A stretch of 57,790 nt of DNA from positions 1 through 57,790 of the forward strand of contig JAQGOF010000231.1 of assembly GCA_028293745.1 (NCBI GenBank). The letters are read 5' to 3'. Numbering within the stretch: the stretch's first letter is position 1; every line of letters begins with the position of its first letter. Shown here piece by piece: positions 42,164-51,315 of the stretch. Both the position numbers and the translations under genes were made by a program. Under the pieces are notes generated by a model that saw only the letters and a program-made list of their open reading frames with translations, had not been told where the DNA came from and searched no databases. This stretch comes from Gammaproteobacteria bacterium. Lineage in GTDB: Bacteria > Pseudomonadota > Gammaproteobacteria > Steroidobacterales > Steroidobacteraceae.

Positions 42164-43972
42164 TCAGTGAGTCTTCTGCCGGCTGATCGCATACACGTAT
42201 GCGGCAACGGCCTTGACCTCGTCCGGCTTGAGCGGTGTGCCGCCCATCGGTGGCATTGCTCCTCCGGACTGCTTCGGCTGGGGAACGCCTTGAGTGATGG
42301 TCTTTATGATCCCGTCAAGGCTGCCGTTACTCCAGAGCCATGGACCGCTGGTGAGGTCAGCGCCTACCGGGGTGCCGCGTCCATCCGACCCGTGGCATCC
42401 GGCGCAGGTGCCATTCGCCACCTCTCCGTGGAAGATTCGATCGCCCAAGGCGACTTGGTCCTTGGTCACGCCCGGCGGTGGGGTCAGTGCAGCAGTTTGG
42501 CGTCCTGCGTCGGGGTGCACTCCCTCAGGGGGAAGTTCGGCGTTGTTCGACGAAGCCCCGGAAGTCTTCGGCGCTGGTGCCGCGGCGACCTTGGCCGCGT
42601 CCGGCGATCCGTGGTATGTGACGCGCCAAATGCGTCCATGTTCGTCGTCGGAAATATATAGCGAGCCGTCCGGGCCAGAAGCCAACCCAGATGGACGGTG
42701 CGCAGCACGTCCGGGCTCTTTCACCGCTCCTGCGAAGCCGTCAGCGAACACAACAAAGTTACCCGAAGCCTTTCCGCCAGTCATGGGTTGGAACACCACG
42801 TTGTAGCCGCCCTGCGGGGCCGGCGCGCGGTTCCAGGAGCCGTGGAATGCGACGAAGGCGCCATTGCGATAGGCCGCCGGGAACTTGCTGTTGGTGACAA
42901 TCAGAAGGTCGTTCGGAGCCCAATGCGCCGGAAAGAAGGCAACAGGCGCGGTTCTTTGGGCGCACAAACCGACTGTCTTGCCGCCATCGCCGCCGTACTC
43001 GGGCCCGAGAACCAGCTTCTTCTGGAAGCCGTCGAAGTAACACTCCGGCCAGCCATAGTCGGCACCGCTCTGCAGCTGCATGACTTCCTCGGCCGGCAGC
43101 TCGGGGCCGTCCTGCGGTTTGTAGAGGTCGGGCCAGTTCTCGGAGAGCTGGTCGCGGCCGTGTTGAGTTACGAACAGCCGCCCGTCCGCATCAATCGCAA
43201 ATCCCTCGCCGTTGCGGTCACCGGTGGCATACCGCTCCCTGGGAGAGAACTGCTGTCCGGTTTTGTTGGCGTCGTACTTCCACGTGCCGGCGCGCGTCTC
43301 CTTCTCCGTGCACGGCTTGTTGCCCGGCGACTTCGGCATGCGGTTCTGGACTTCGCAGGCGTTCGTGGCCGAGCCCATGTCCACAAAAAGGTTGCCGTTC
43401 GCATCGATGATGAAGGGATGCATCGGATGATCGCCCGTCAGCGGCATTCCCGACACGATCACTTCCGCCTTGGCCGCGGGCAGGACGGCGTTGGGGCCCA
43501 GGGCATATTTCATGATGCGGTCGTTGACTTCCGCATAGATCGCGCCGTTATACAACTGGATGCCCGTGCCTCCCGCCGAGCCCTCCGCCACGCCGTCACC
43601 GAAGCGCGTGACGACATCTGCCTTGCCCGTGCCCTTCGTGTCCTGCAGGGCAACCAGGAAGCCACCCGCCGGCGGCTTGTCATTCTTGTAGTACCGCCCA
43701 CTCCATGTGTTGACGTACACAACACCATTCGGCGCAACGACGAGGTGCCGCGCATGCCCGATGTTGTCAGCGAATACGGTGGCGCAGAAACCGGGCGACA
43801 CAACAATTCCGCCGTTGTCGCCCTTGCACGCTGATCCGGCAGCCGCGGCCGCCGGCGGCGCGGCCGCGGCCATGCCGGCCGCTCCCGACAAACAGGCCAG
43901 TGCCGACAGCGATGCGATGACCGGCAGAGCTTTCACGTAACGACTCGAAATGTTCGGTAGACGGCCAGACAT
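42164..43972 (-). CDS. PQQ-type sugar dehydrogenase (sorbosone-like) fused to cytochrome c
   Basis: A 602-residue exported protein. A signal peptide (ALPVIASLSALACLSGAAGMAAA) precedes a soluble-glucose/sorbosone-dehydrogenase-like propeller (NIGHARHLVVAPNGVVYVNTW, GDHPMHPFIID, RNGEGFAIDADGRLFVTQHGRDQL, WNRAPAPQGGYNV, PSGLASGPDGSLYISDDEHGRIWRV). After a Pro/Ala linker (about 465-500) a C-terminal class I cytochrome c domain follows with CAGCH heme site and a MPPMGG region giving the axial Met. Electrons from sugar oxidation would pass straight to the attached heme. AAGGGA supports ATG 43972. Confidence 0.88.
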   Translation of the reverse strand: MSGRLPNISSRYVKALPVIASLSALACLSGAAGMAAAAPPAAAAAGSACKGDNGGIVVSPGFCATVFADNIGHARHLVVAPNGVVYVNTWSGRYYKNDKPPAGGFLVALQDTKGTGKADVVTRFGDGVAEGSAGGTGIQLYNGAIYAEVNDRIMKYALGPNAVLPAAKAEVIVSGMPLTGDHPMHPFIIDANGNLFVDMGSATNACEVQNRMPKSPGNKPCTEKETRAGTWKYDANKTGQQFSPRERYATGDRNGEGFAIDADGRLFVTQHGRDQLSENWPDLYKPQDGPELPAEEVMQLQSGADYGWPECYFDGFQKKLVLGPEYGGDGGKTVGLCAQRTAPVAFFPAHWAPNDLLIVTNSKFPAAYRNGAFVAFHGSWNRAPAPQGGYNVVFQPMTGGKASGNFVVFADGFAGAVKEPGRAAHRPSGLASGPDGSLYISDDEHGRIWRVTYHGSPDAAKVAAAPAPKTSGASSNNAELPPEGVHPDAGRQTAALTPPPGVTKDQVALGDRIFHGEVANGTCAGCHGSDGRGTPVGADLTSGPWLWSNGSLDGIIKTITQGVPQPKQSGGAMPPMGGTPLKPDEVKAVAAYVYAISRQKTH

Positions 43973-44145
43973 GAGTGATGTCCCTTGAGGCGTGCTGAGG
44001 TCGGAAGGCTGGCGGCGTTGGTATTGAAGTTTGGCGCCGCGCCATTATACCGCTGACACACAGGCAGACGTCTCGCTCGAAAGGTAGACAAGCTTTGGGC
44101 GAGCCTTGACGGGCCGCGATCGCGGGTGCCGCCTCGATCTGACCT

Positions 44146-45441
44146 TCAGACCGGCTGGTCGATGGATCTCGCCAGGGGAGTGAACAGCTTCGGACCCTGT
44201 TCCGTCATGTACCAGCAATCCTCCAACCGGATGCCAAACTCGCCGGGAATGTAGAGCCCCGGCTCGTCGGAGAAGCACATGCCCGGTGCGAGGGGCGTGA
44301 GATCGTTGCGCACGAGATAGGGATTCTCGTGGACATCCATTCCGATGCCGTGCCCGGTTCGATGCGACAAGCCGGGCAAGGCATAGTTTTTGCTCCAGCC
44401 CTTGCTCTCATAGAAGGCGCGGACCGCTTTGTCGACATTGCCCACGGCCGCGCCGATCCTGGCAGTCTCGAGTGCAATCTCCTGGCCGCGCTTCACCGTG
44501 TTCCACACTTCGCGTTGCCGGGGTGTTGGCTGGCCGAATACCCAGGTCCTGGATATATCGGACTGGTAGCCATGAACGATGCAGCCGCAATCGAGCAGAA
44601 TGACCGAACCCTCGCGCACCGTCTGCACGACCTTCGAGCCGTGCGGAAACGCGCTGGCTTCGTTGAGCAGGCACAGCGAGAAGTCAAATCCGCCGCCGCC
44701 GAGGGCGGCCGTGGTGTCGCTCAGCAGTTTCGACACATCGGCGGTCTGCATGCCCGGCTGGATGTTGCCGTGGACATGGCGGATGGCCGCCAGCGTGATG
44801 TTGTTGGCGATCTGCATCAAAGCGAGCTCGGCCGGCGACTTGATCATCCGGCATGCGCGCACCAGCTCACTGCCGGGCACTGTTGCCCTGGCGCCGCCTG
44901 AGGCCTTCGTGACGGCGTCCACGATGAAGAAGCGCGTGTTGGAATCGACTGCCAGCGGAGCATCGTTCACCCCATGGCCCTGGCCGCTGCCTTTGGCGGC
45001 CCCGTTGACCGATTGGGCGATCAGCTCGAACGGGTTTTCATCCTCCTGCCACGGCCTGATCTCGCCGGGCACCTGCAACATCTCGCGGATGGAGGGCGAC
45101 TCGAAGAAGGGAGTCACAATGATCACAGGTCCGCTGGCCGGAATGACCGCAGCCGTGACCCGTTCGCTGATCCACCAATGGATGCCGGTGAAGTATTCCA
45201 GTGTTGATCCCGACTCCACGAGCAGAGCGGCGATTTTCTTTTCCTGCATCAAACCCTGCACCTTGGCAAGGCGCGCCTGTCGCTCCTCAGGCGTAATGGG
45301 TCTGGCATCTCCCGTCATCGGCTTCAGGCCGATGGGGCGCGGCCGCATAGGTGGGGTGGCCGTGACATTGGCTGTGGCAGTTGAGACGACGGCAGCCGCG
45401 GCTGCGGCTGCCCCGAGAACGGTGCGCCTGGAGAGTGTCAT
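44146..45441 (-). CDS. TAT-exported M24-family peptidase (Xaa-Pro aminopeptidase-like)
   Basis: A 431-residue pita-bread metallopeptidase with a twin-arginine signal (MTLSRRTVLGAAAAAAAVV), so probably periplasmic. Metal ligands are visible: LLDCGCIVHGYQSDISRTW with two aspartates, RTGHGIGMDVHE with the histidine, SDEPGLYI and the final RLEDC glutamates. The N-terminal creatinase-like half includes ALLVESGSTLEYFTGI. ATG 45441 gives a clean TAT start; an ATG at 45471 would overlap the uvrA-like gene. The gene is divergent from uvrA-like with only 28 bases between starts, so their promoters overlap. Family members cleave the first residue before proline. Confidence 0.88.
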   Translation of the reverse strand: MTLSRRTVLGAAAAAAAVVSTATANVTATPPMRPRPIGLKPMTGDARPITPEERQARLAKVQGLMQEKKIAALLVESGSTLEYFTGIHWWISERVTAAVIPASGPVIIVTPFFESPSIREMLQVPGEIRPWQEDENPFELIAQSVNGAAKGSGQGHGVNDAPLAVDSNTRFFIVDAVTKASGGARATVPGSELVRACRMIKSPAELALMQIANNITLAAIRHVHGNIQPGMQTADVSKLLSDTTAALGGGGFDFSLCLLNEASAFPHGSKVVQTVREGSVILLDCGCIVHGYQSDISRTWVFGQPTPRQREVWNTVKRGQEIALETARIGAAVGNVDKAVRAFYESKGWSKNYALPGLSHRTGHGIGMDVHENPYLVRNDLTPLAPGMCFSDEPGLYIPGEFGIRLEDCWYMTEQGPKLFTPLARSIDQPV

Positions 45442-45469
45442 TCCTTCAATATAGCGTAACTTGAGAGTC

Positions 45470-47989
45470 ATGAAAGATCATTCAGTGTCGGAATTCGTGC
45501 AGGTGCGCGGCGCCCGCGAGCACAACTTGAAGAATGTCGATGTGGACATACCGCGCAACTCCCTGGTCGTATTCAGCGGTGTGTCGGGCTCGGGAAAGTC
45601 GTCGCTGGCCTTCGGAACCTTGTATGCCGAGGCTCAGCGACGCTACTTTGAATCCGTGGCGCCTTATGCGCGCCGGTTGATTGACCAGGTGGGCGTGCCC
45701 GCCGTCGACTCCATCGATGGACTTCCGCCGGCGGTGGCGCTCCAGCAGCAACGAGGCGGGTCCAGTACGCGTTCCTCCGTGGGTAGCGTCACCACGATTT
45801 CCAATCTGCTGCGAATGCTTTATTCGCGCGCGGGCACGTATCCGCCGGGCCAGCCGATGTTATATGCCGAGGACTTCTCCCCCAACACGGCACAAGGTGC
45901 CTGCCCGCGCTGTCATGGGATTGGCCGGGTGTACGAAGTCACGGAAAAGACAATGGTCCCCGATGACTCGCTCACCATCCGGGAGCGCGCCCTCGCGGCC
46001 TGGCCACCAGCATGGCATGGGCAGAACCTGCGCGACATTCTCGTGACCTTGGGCTACGACGTCGATACGCCCTGGCGTGATCTGCCGAAAAAAGATCGGG
46101 ACTGGATCCTGTTTACAGAGGAACAGCCAACAGTGCCGGTGTATGCCGGATTTACGCCCGCCGAAACGCGCCGGGCGCTACGGCGGAAAATGGAGCCGAG
46201 CTACATGGGCACCTTTACGGGCGCCCGCAAATATGTGCTCCATACGTTTGCTACTACACACAGCGCGCTCATGAAGAAGCGTGTTGCGCGCTACATGGTT
46301 GGTGGACTTTGTCCGGTGTGCCACGGAAAGAAGCTCAAGCCGGCCGCGTTGTCCGTGAAATTCGCTGGCTGCGACATCAGTGAGATTTCGCAGCTGCCGC
46401 TGGCGAAACTTGCCGGGGTCCTGGAGCCTGTCGCCGAGGGCAGATTCAACAAGGCGGCGGCCAGACTCAGTGACGAGAAGCGTATCGCGGCCCAGCGCAT
46501 TGCACACACGGTTCTCGAGCGCGTGGCCACTCTGAGGGAATTGGGGCTGGGATATCTCTCGCTCGACCGCAGTACACCGACCCTGTCACCGGGAGAGCTG
46601 CAAAGGTTGCGCCTCGCAACTCAGATCCGCTCGAACTTGTTTGGAGTGGTGTATGTGCTGGATGAGCCGTCCGCGGGCTTGCATCCGGCTGACGGAGAGG
46701 CGTTACTGAAGGCCTTGGGACAGCTGAAGCAATCCGGCAACTCCGTGTTCGTCGTCGAGCACGACCTGGAGGTCATGCGGCGCGCCGATTGGATCGTTGA
46801 CGTGGGGCCCGACGCCGGCGAGTTGGGGGGACAGGTACTTTATAGCGGGGCACCGGCGGGCCTTCGCGCAGTCAGGGCATCGAAGACCGCTCAATATCTT
46901 TTCGCGCAGCAGGGGTTGCCGCCCAGGCGGCGGCGCGCACCCGCCCACTGGCTGAAGCTGCGGTCCGTGACCCTGAACAATCTTCACGAGCTGAGCGCCG
47001 ATTTCCCGATTGGCGTGCTTACCGCCATCACCGGTGTGTCCGGTTCCGGCAAATCGTCCCTGGTCAGCCAGGCGCTCGTGGAGCTGGTTGCCGCGGAGTT
47101 GGGACATGAGCCGCCGGTTGTCCAGGACAGCCCGGAAGCGGGTGTCGATCTCGAGGCCGCAGTTCCCGGAATGACTTCGGGGCACATCGCCGCGGGAATG
47201 GAGCTCATCAAACGGCTGGTCAACGTCGACCAGAAACCGATCGGCCGCACGCCCCGGTCCAATCTCGCGACGTATACGGGGTTGTTCGATCATGTACGCC
47301 GGCTGTTTGCAGCGACGTCGGCCGCCCGGGCGCATCGTTATGATGCCGGACGTTTTTCCTTCAACGTTCCCAAGGGCCGGTGCCCAACGTGCGAGGGTGA
47401 GGGATTCGTCAGCGTCGAGCTGTTGTTCATGCCGAGCGTGTATGCGCCGTGTCCCACCTGTCACGGGGATCGATATAACAAGGAGACGCTCAAAATCACG
47501 CACGGCGGCAAGAACATCGCCCAGGTGTTGGGAATGACAGTGAGGGAGGCTCGCGAGTTCTTCGCGAACGAGCCGTCAGTATTGCGCTCGTTGCAGTTGC
47601 TGCAGGACATTGGGCTGGGGTACTTGCGTCTGGGGCAACCTGCAACGGAGTTGTCCGGTGGGGAGGCGCAGCGGATCAAACTGGCCACGGAGCTGCAACG
47701 TTCGCAGCATGGCAATACGCTTTACGTTCTGGATGAGCCGACGACCGGCTTGCATGCGGCGGACGTTGACAAGCTGATGACGCAGTTGAATACGCTGGTG
47801 GATGCAGGCAACACGGTCGTGGTGGTTGAGCACGACATGCGCGTGGTTGCTGCCAGCGACTGGGTCATCGACATGGGGCCGGGCGCGGGAGATCAGGGCG
47901 GGCGCATTGTTGCAAGCGGTACACCGGCTGAAATCGCCGAAAATTCGACGAGCCGAACTGCCGGCTACCTGGGCGCAATAACCCGTTGA
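45470..47989 (+). CDS. UvrA-like ABC ATPase, short UvrA2 type
   Basis: An 839-residue excinuclease ABC subunit A homologue, about 100 residues shorter than housekeeping UvrA. Two ATPase modules are present: Walker A GVSGSGKSSLAFG near residue 38 and GVSGSGKSSLVSQ near 520; signatures LSPGELQRLRLA (first) and LSGGEAQRIKLA (second); Walker B VLDEPSAGLHPAD and VLDEPTTGLHAAD. Zinc modules CPRCHG, CPVCHG, CPTCEG and CPTCHG are seen. The first signature has Pro in place of Gly. The length and lack of space for the UvrB-binding domain suggest the UvrA2 class, linked to DNA-damage tolerance or drug resistance. Start ATG 45470, not 45461. Confidence 0.9.
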   Translation: MKDHSVSEFVQVRGAREHNLKNVDVDIPRNSLVVFSGVSGSGKSSLAFGTLYAEAQRRYFESVAPYARRLIDQVGVPAVDSIDGLPPAVALQQQRGGSSTRSSVGSVTTISNLLRMLYSRAGTYPPGQPMLYAEDFSPNTAQGACPRCHGIGRVYEVTEKTMVPDDSLTIRERALAAWPPAWHGQNLRDILVTLGYDVDTPWRDLPKKDRDWILFTEEQPTVPVYAGFTPAETRRALRRKMEPSYMGTFTGARKYVLHTFATTHSALMKKRVARYMVGGLCPVCHGKKLKPAALSVKFAGCDISEISQLPLAKLAGVLEPVAEGRFNKAAARLSDEKRIAAQRIAHTVLERVATLRELGLGYLSLDRSTPTLSPGELQRLRLATQIRSNLFGVVYVLDEPSAGLHPADGEALLKALGQLKQSGNSVFVVEHDLEVMRRADWIVDVGPDAGELGGQVLYSGAPAGLRAVRASKTAQYLFAQQGLPPRRRRAPAHWLKLRSVTLNNLHELSADFPIGVLTAITGVSGSGKSSLVSQALVELVAAELGHEPPVVQDSPEAGVDLEAAVPGMTSGHIAAGMELIKRLVNVDQKPIGRTPRSNLATYTGLFDHVRRLFAATSAARAHRYDAGRFSFNVPKGRCPTCEGEGFVSVELLFMPSVYAPCPTCHGDRYNKETLKITHGGKNIAQVLGMTVREAREFFANEPSVLRSLQLLQDIGLGYLRLGQPATELSGGEAQRIKLATELQRSQHGNTLYVLDEPTTGLHAADVDKLMTQLNTLVDAGNTVVVVEHDMRVVAASDWVIDMGPGAGDQGGRIVASGTPAEIAENSTSRTAGYLGAITR

Positions 47990-48005
47990 TTCGATTGCCC
48001 TGATG

Positions 48006-48021
48006 GTGCCGCTGACGGCAC
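48006..48021 (+). terminator. Hairpin after uvrA-like gene (possible weak terminator)
   Basis: GTGCCG and CGGCAC form a 6-base stem with a 4-base loop, 17 bases past the stop. No T-run follows, so terminator function is uncertain. Confidence 0.3.
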
Positions 48022-48158
48022 TGGCGGAACCCGGCGCGCCGTTTGCTGCCCAATCCGGAAGTGGCCCAATCGAGGTAGGGTAGCGCGGAGCGGCTTGAGG
48101 TATCGTGCGCCGCCCGCATATACGGCTTGCGGACGCCGATTCACGGCAAGAGGTTGCC

Positions 48159-49007
48159 ATGTTCAAGAATTTCAGGACATCACTCGTTTTGATTCTCGCG
48201 TTGGGGTGCGCGGGACCCGTGCTGGCCCAGACGGACCCCACACCGCATCAGGTCTACCAGGCTGTGCAGGCAGGTCATCTGGATCAGGCTCATGCGATGA
48301 TCAACCAGGTTCTCCAGCATCACCCTGAGAGTGCGGAGGCGCACTACATCGCTGCTGAAGTGTATGCCCGCGAGGGAAACCTGGGGTCAGCGCGGCAGGA
48401 GCTTGCGACCGCTGAGACGATTAAGCCGGGCTTGCCTTTCGCCAAGCCTGAGGCGGTTCAGCGTCTGCAACGCCAATTGTCGCAGGGGCAGAGCATGCGC
48501 ATGGCCCCTCGCGCCGAACAGAGAAACTCCCAGGTTCACTCCGCCATTCCGTGGGGCTTTCTGCTGATCGTTGTGGGCGTTATCGCCGTGCTGTGGGCGG
48601 TTATGCGCCGACGTAGAGCGACGGCGGTCTATCAACAGTATGGGGGTGGGGGTGGCGGGCCCGTCGTACCGGGCGGCGGTGCCCCGGGTTACGGACCGGG
48701 TCCGGGATACGGGCCTGGCTACGGTGGTGGTGGCCCGGGAATGGGTTCCGGTATTGCCGGTGGCTTGGCGACCGGCCTGGGTGTCGGCGCCGGAGTCGTG
48801 GCGGGTGAGGCGCTCGCGCACAACTTCCTCGATCGGGGCCGCGAAGGCGGCGTCGCGCCAACAAGTGAAGGGGAATATCCACCCGCGAACCCGAACGCCG
48901 ACAGTGGCGGCAATGACTTCGGGGTGAACGACGGCGGCGGCTCATGGGACGACGGCGGAGGTGGCGGCGGCGACTTGGGCGGTGGCGGTGGTGACGACTG
49001 GACGTAA
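48159..49007 (+). CDS. TPR-containing membrane protein with Gly-rich tail
   Basis: A 282-residue envelope protein. The signal peptide (MFKNFRTSLVLILALGCAGPVLAQ) is followed by a TPR-like helical part (TPHQVYQAVQAGHLDQAHAMINQVLQHHPESAEAHY, GNLGSARQELATAETIKP) and one membrane span (FLLIVVGVIAVLWAV, about residues 131-146) with an RRRR stop. After this come Gly/Pro/Tyr-rich stretches, GMGSGIAGGLATGLGVGAGVVAG, and a Gly/Asp/Trp-rich end. Start ATG 48159 has AGAGG upstream. Similar small TPR-plus-Gly-rich proteins are known in proteobacteria without a function. A terminator follows. Confidence 0.75.
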   Translation: MFKNFRTSLVLILALGCAGPVLAQTDPTPHQVYQAVQAGHLDQAHAMINQVLQHHPESAEAHYIAAEVYAREGNLGSARQELATAETIKPGLPFAKPEAVQRLQRQLSQGQSMRMAPRAEQRNSQVHSAIPWGFLLIVVGVIAVLWAVMRRRRATAVYQQYGGGGGGPVVPGGGAPGYGPGPGYGPGYGGGGPGMGSGIAGGLATGLGVGAGVVAGEALAHNFLDRGREGGVAPTSEGEYPPANPNADSGGNDFGVNDGGGSWDDGGGGGGDLGGGGGDDWT

Positions 49008-49034
49008 GACACCGTAAATTGAGCGAAACAAGGT

Positions 49035-49069
49035 CGGCGCGATCGGTGACGGTCGCGCCGATTTCGTTT
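49035..49069 (+). terminator. Intrinsic terminator after the TPR/Gly-rich gene
   Basis: CGGCGCGATC (49035-49044) pairs with GGTCGCGCCG (49051-49060) around a 6-base loop, with one G-T pair, and is followed by ATTTCGTTT. It lies 28 bases after the stop codon. Confidence 0.7.
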
Positions 49070-49176
49070 GTGCGCGGCCGGCGAGGCGCGGAGTTGATGC
49101 GGGAGGGGCAAGCGTTGCCGGAACCTGAAGGCGTCCGGGGCGTTGCAAGTGATTCCATTTCAAGCGAGATAAGCGA

Positions 49177-51285
49177 ATGACCCGAGTCAGGGAGGGCAGT
49201 CCGCATGCCCACGGTGCGATCTGGGACGGCAAGGGTACAAATTTCACGCTGTTCTCTGCCAATGCCACGAAGGTGGAGGTCTGTCTGTTCGACCCGCAGG
49301 GCCAGAAGGAATTGGAGCGGCTGGAACTGCCGGAATATACCGATCAGATCTGGCATGGCTACATCAGGGACGTCCACCCGAGCTCGGTGTATGGCTTCAG
49401 GGTGCATGGGCCTTACGAGCCTCAGGCAGGGCATCGCTTCAATCCCAACAAGCTGGTGCTCGATCCCTATGCGCGCGGGCATACCGGGGAGCTCAAGTGG
49501 AATCCGGCCTGTTTCGGCTACACCATCGGCGCCAAAGACGACGACCTGAGCTTCGACGAGCGCGACAGCGCGCCGTTCGTGCCCAAGTGCGTCGTGGTGG
49601 ACCCGGATTTCGACTGGAAGGGGCAGCCCCGCGTCGGGGTCACTTCGTGGGACGGCACCATCATCTACGAGACACACGTCCGCGGATTTACGAAGCTCCA
49701 CCCCGGCGTACCGCAGAAGCAACGCGGTACCTATGCCGGATTCACAAAGGAAGTGATTGCGTACGTAAAGTCTTTGGGCGTTACGAGCGTGGAGCTGCTG
49801 CCGGTCCATACGTTCATCAATGACAGCCAATTGCTCGAGAGGGGACTGACCAACTACTGGGGGTACAACAGCATCGGTTTTTTTGCCCCCGACCCGCGTT
49901 ACGCATCCGAACCGGAACAGTCACTGCGCGAGTTCAAGGAGATGGTGGCCCGGTTTCACGACGCGGGGCTCGAGGTCATTCTCGATGTGGTTTACAACCA
50001 CACTGCCGAAGGCAACGAGCGGGGACCGACTTTGTCCTTCAAGGGCATCGACAACGCTTCGTATTACCGGCTCCTTCCCGATAACCCGCGCTACTACATC
50101 AATGACACCGGAACCGGTAACACGCTCAACCTGTCGCATGCGCGCGTCATCCAGATGGTGATGGACAGCCTGCGTTACTGGGTCCACGAAACCCACGTGG
50201 ACGGATTCAGGTTTGATCTTGGAACCATCCTGGCACGCGAGCCCTCGGGCTTTGACAGCCAGAGCGGCTTCCTGAAGGCCTGCAATCAGGATCCCGTGCT
50301 GAGCACGGTGAAGCTGATCGCCGAGCCCTGGGATATCGGTCCTGGCGGCTACCAGGTCGGCGGTTTCCCCCCTGGCTGGTCGGAATGGAATGACCGCTAT
50401 CGCGATACCGTACGTGATTTCTGGAGGACCGAGGCCGCGGCCAAGGAAATCGCTCCGCGGTTGTGTGCCTCGGGCGACTTGTTCAACCACCAGGGCCGCA
50501 GGCCGTGGGCTTGTGTCAACTTCGTGACGGCCCATGACGGCTTTACGCTCAATGATCTCGTCAGCTACAACGACAAGCACAACGAGGCAAACGGCGAGGA
50601 CAACAAGGACGGAACCGACGTCAACCGCTCATGGAATTGTGGCGTGGAAGGCCCGACGGATGATCCGGAAATCAATGTCTCGCGCGCCCGGCAGATGCGC
50701 AACTTCCTGGGCACACTGCTGCTTTCGCAGGGAACGCCAATGATGCTGGCGGGAGACGAGTTCGCGCGTACCCAGCGGGGCAACAACAATGCCTACTGCC
50801 AGGATAACGAGATCAGTTGGGTCGACTGGAGCTTGAAGGATCGAAACGAGTCCCTCGTCCGCTTCGTCCAGAAGCTGACCTGGATGCGTCACAAGTATCC
50901 GATTCTGCGCCGCAGCCGCTTCCTGACCGGGGACTACAGCAAGGACCTCGACGTCAAGGACCTGACCTGGATCAATGCGTCCGGCTCTGAAATGCAGGCC
51001 GAGAACTGGGACGACGAGGGGATGCGTTGCTTCGGCATGCTCATCGACGGCCGTGCCCAGCCCACTGGCGTGCGGCAGCGCGGCACGGAAGCGACGATGT
51101 TGCTGGTCCTCAATGGCCACTTCGATCTCGTGGAGTTCACATTGCCCTCCGCGCCGGGTGGCAACACCTGGACACGCTTGATTGATACCAACGTTCCCGA
51201 TGACAAGGACACACCGGCCTTCGAGACCGGCGAGTCCTACGGGGTCACCTCGAGATCGCTGCTGCTGTTCGCGTTGGGCGACTAG
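49177..51285 (+). CDS. glgX: Glycogen debranching enzyme GlgX
   Basis: Isoamylase-type enzyme that hydrolyses alpha-1,6 branches of phosphorylase-limited glycogen. The 702-residue protein begins with a CBM48 carbohydrate module (HAHGAIWDGKGTNFTLFSANATKVEVCLFD), then a GH13 catalytic barrel with DVVYNHTAEGN, HVDGFRFDLGTIL (nucleophile Asp), LIAEPWDIGPGGYQ (acid Glu) and NFVTAHDGFTLNDL (third carboxylate). The C-terminal domain ends in RSLLLFALGD. Length is standard. The other glg genes are not in the window. Start ATG 49177, 108 bases after the terminator. Confidence 0.95.
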   Translation: MTRVREGSPHAHGAIWDGKGTNFTLFSANATKVEVCLFDPQGQKELERLELPEYTDQIWHGYIRDVHPSSVYGFRVHGPYEPQAGHRFNPNKLVLDPYARGHTGELKWNPACFGYTIGAKDDDLSFDERDSAPFVPKCVVVDPDFDWKGQPRVGVTSWDGTIIYETHVRGFTKLHPGVPQKQRGTYAGFTKEVIAYVKSLGVTSVELLPVHTFINDSQLLERGLTNYWGYNSIGFFAPDPRYASEPEQSLREFKEMVARFHDAGLEVILDVVYNHTAEGNERGPTLSFKGIDNASYYRLLPDNPRYYINDTGTGNTLNLSHARVIQMVMDSLRYWVHETHVDGFRFDLGTILAREPSGFDSQSGFLKACNQDPVLSTVKLIAEPWDIGPGGYQVGGFPPGWSEWNDRYRDTVRDFWRTEAAAKEIAPRLCASGDLFNHQGRRPWACVNFVTAHDGFTLNDLVSYNDKHNEANGEDNKDGTDVNRSWNCGVEGPTDDPEINVSRARQMRNFLGTLLLSQGTPMMLAGDEFARTQRGNNNAYCQDNEISWVDWSLKDRNESLVRFVQKLTWMRHKYPILRRSRFLTGDYSKDLDVKDLTWINASGSEMQAENWDDEGMRCFGMLIDGRAQPTGVRQRGTEATMLLVLNGHFDLVEFTLPSAPGGNTWTRLIDTNVPDDKDTPAFETGESYGVTSRSLLLFALGD

Positions 51286-51315
51286 ATCCTGCGCGGGCGC
51301 CGCGGTAGCAGGGGC

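Noticed and set aside
42698..43834. Plus-strand frame opposite the sugar dehydrogenase
   Set aside because: No motif or ribosome site; the minus strand encodes a full enzyme with a heme motif.
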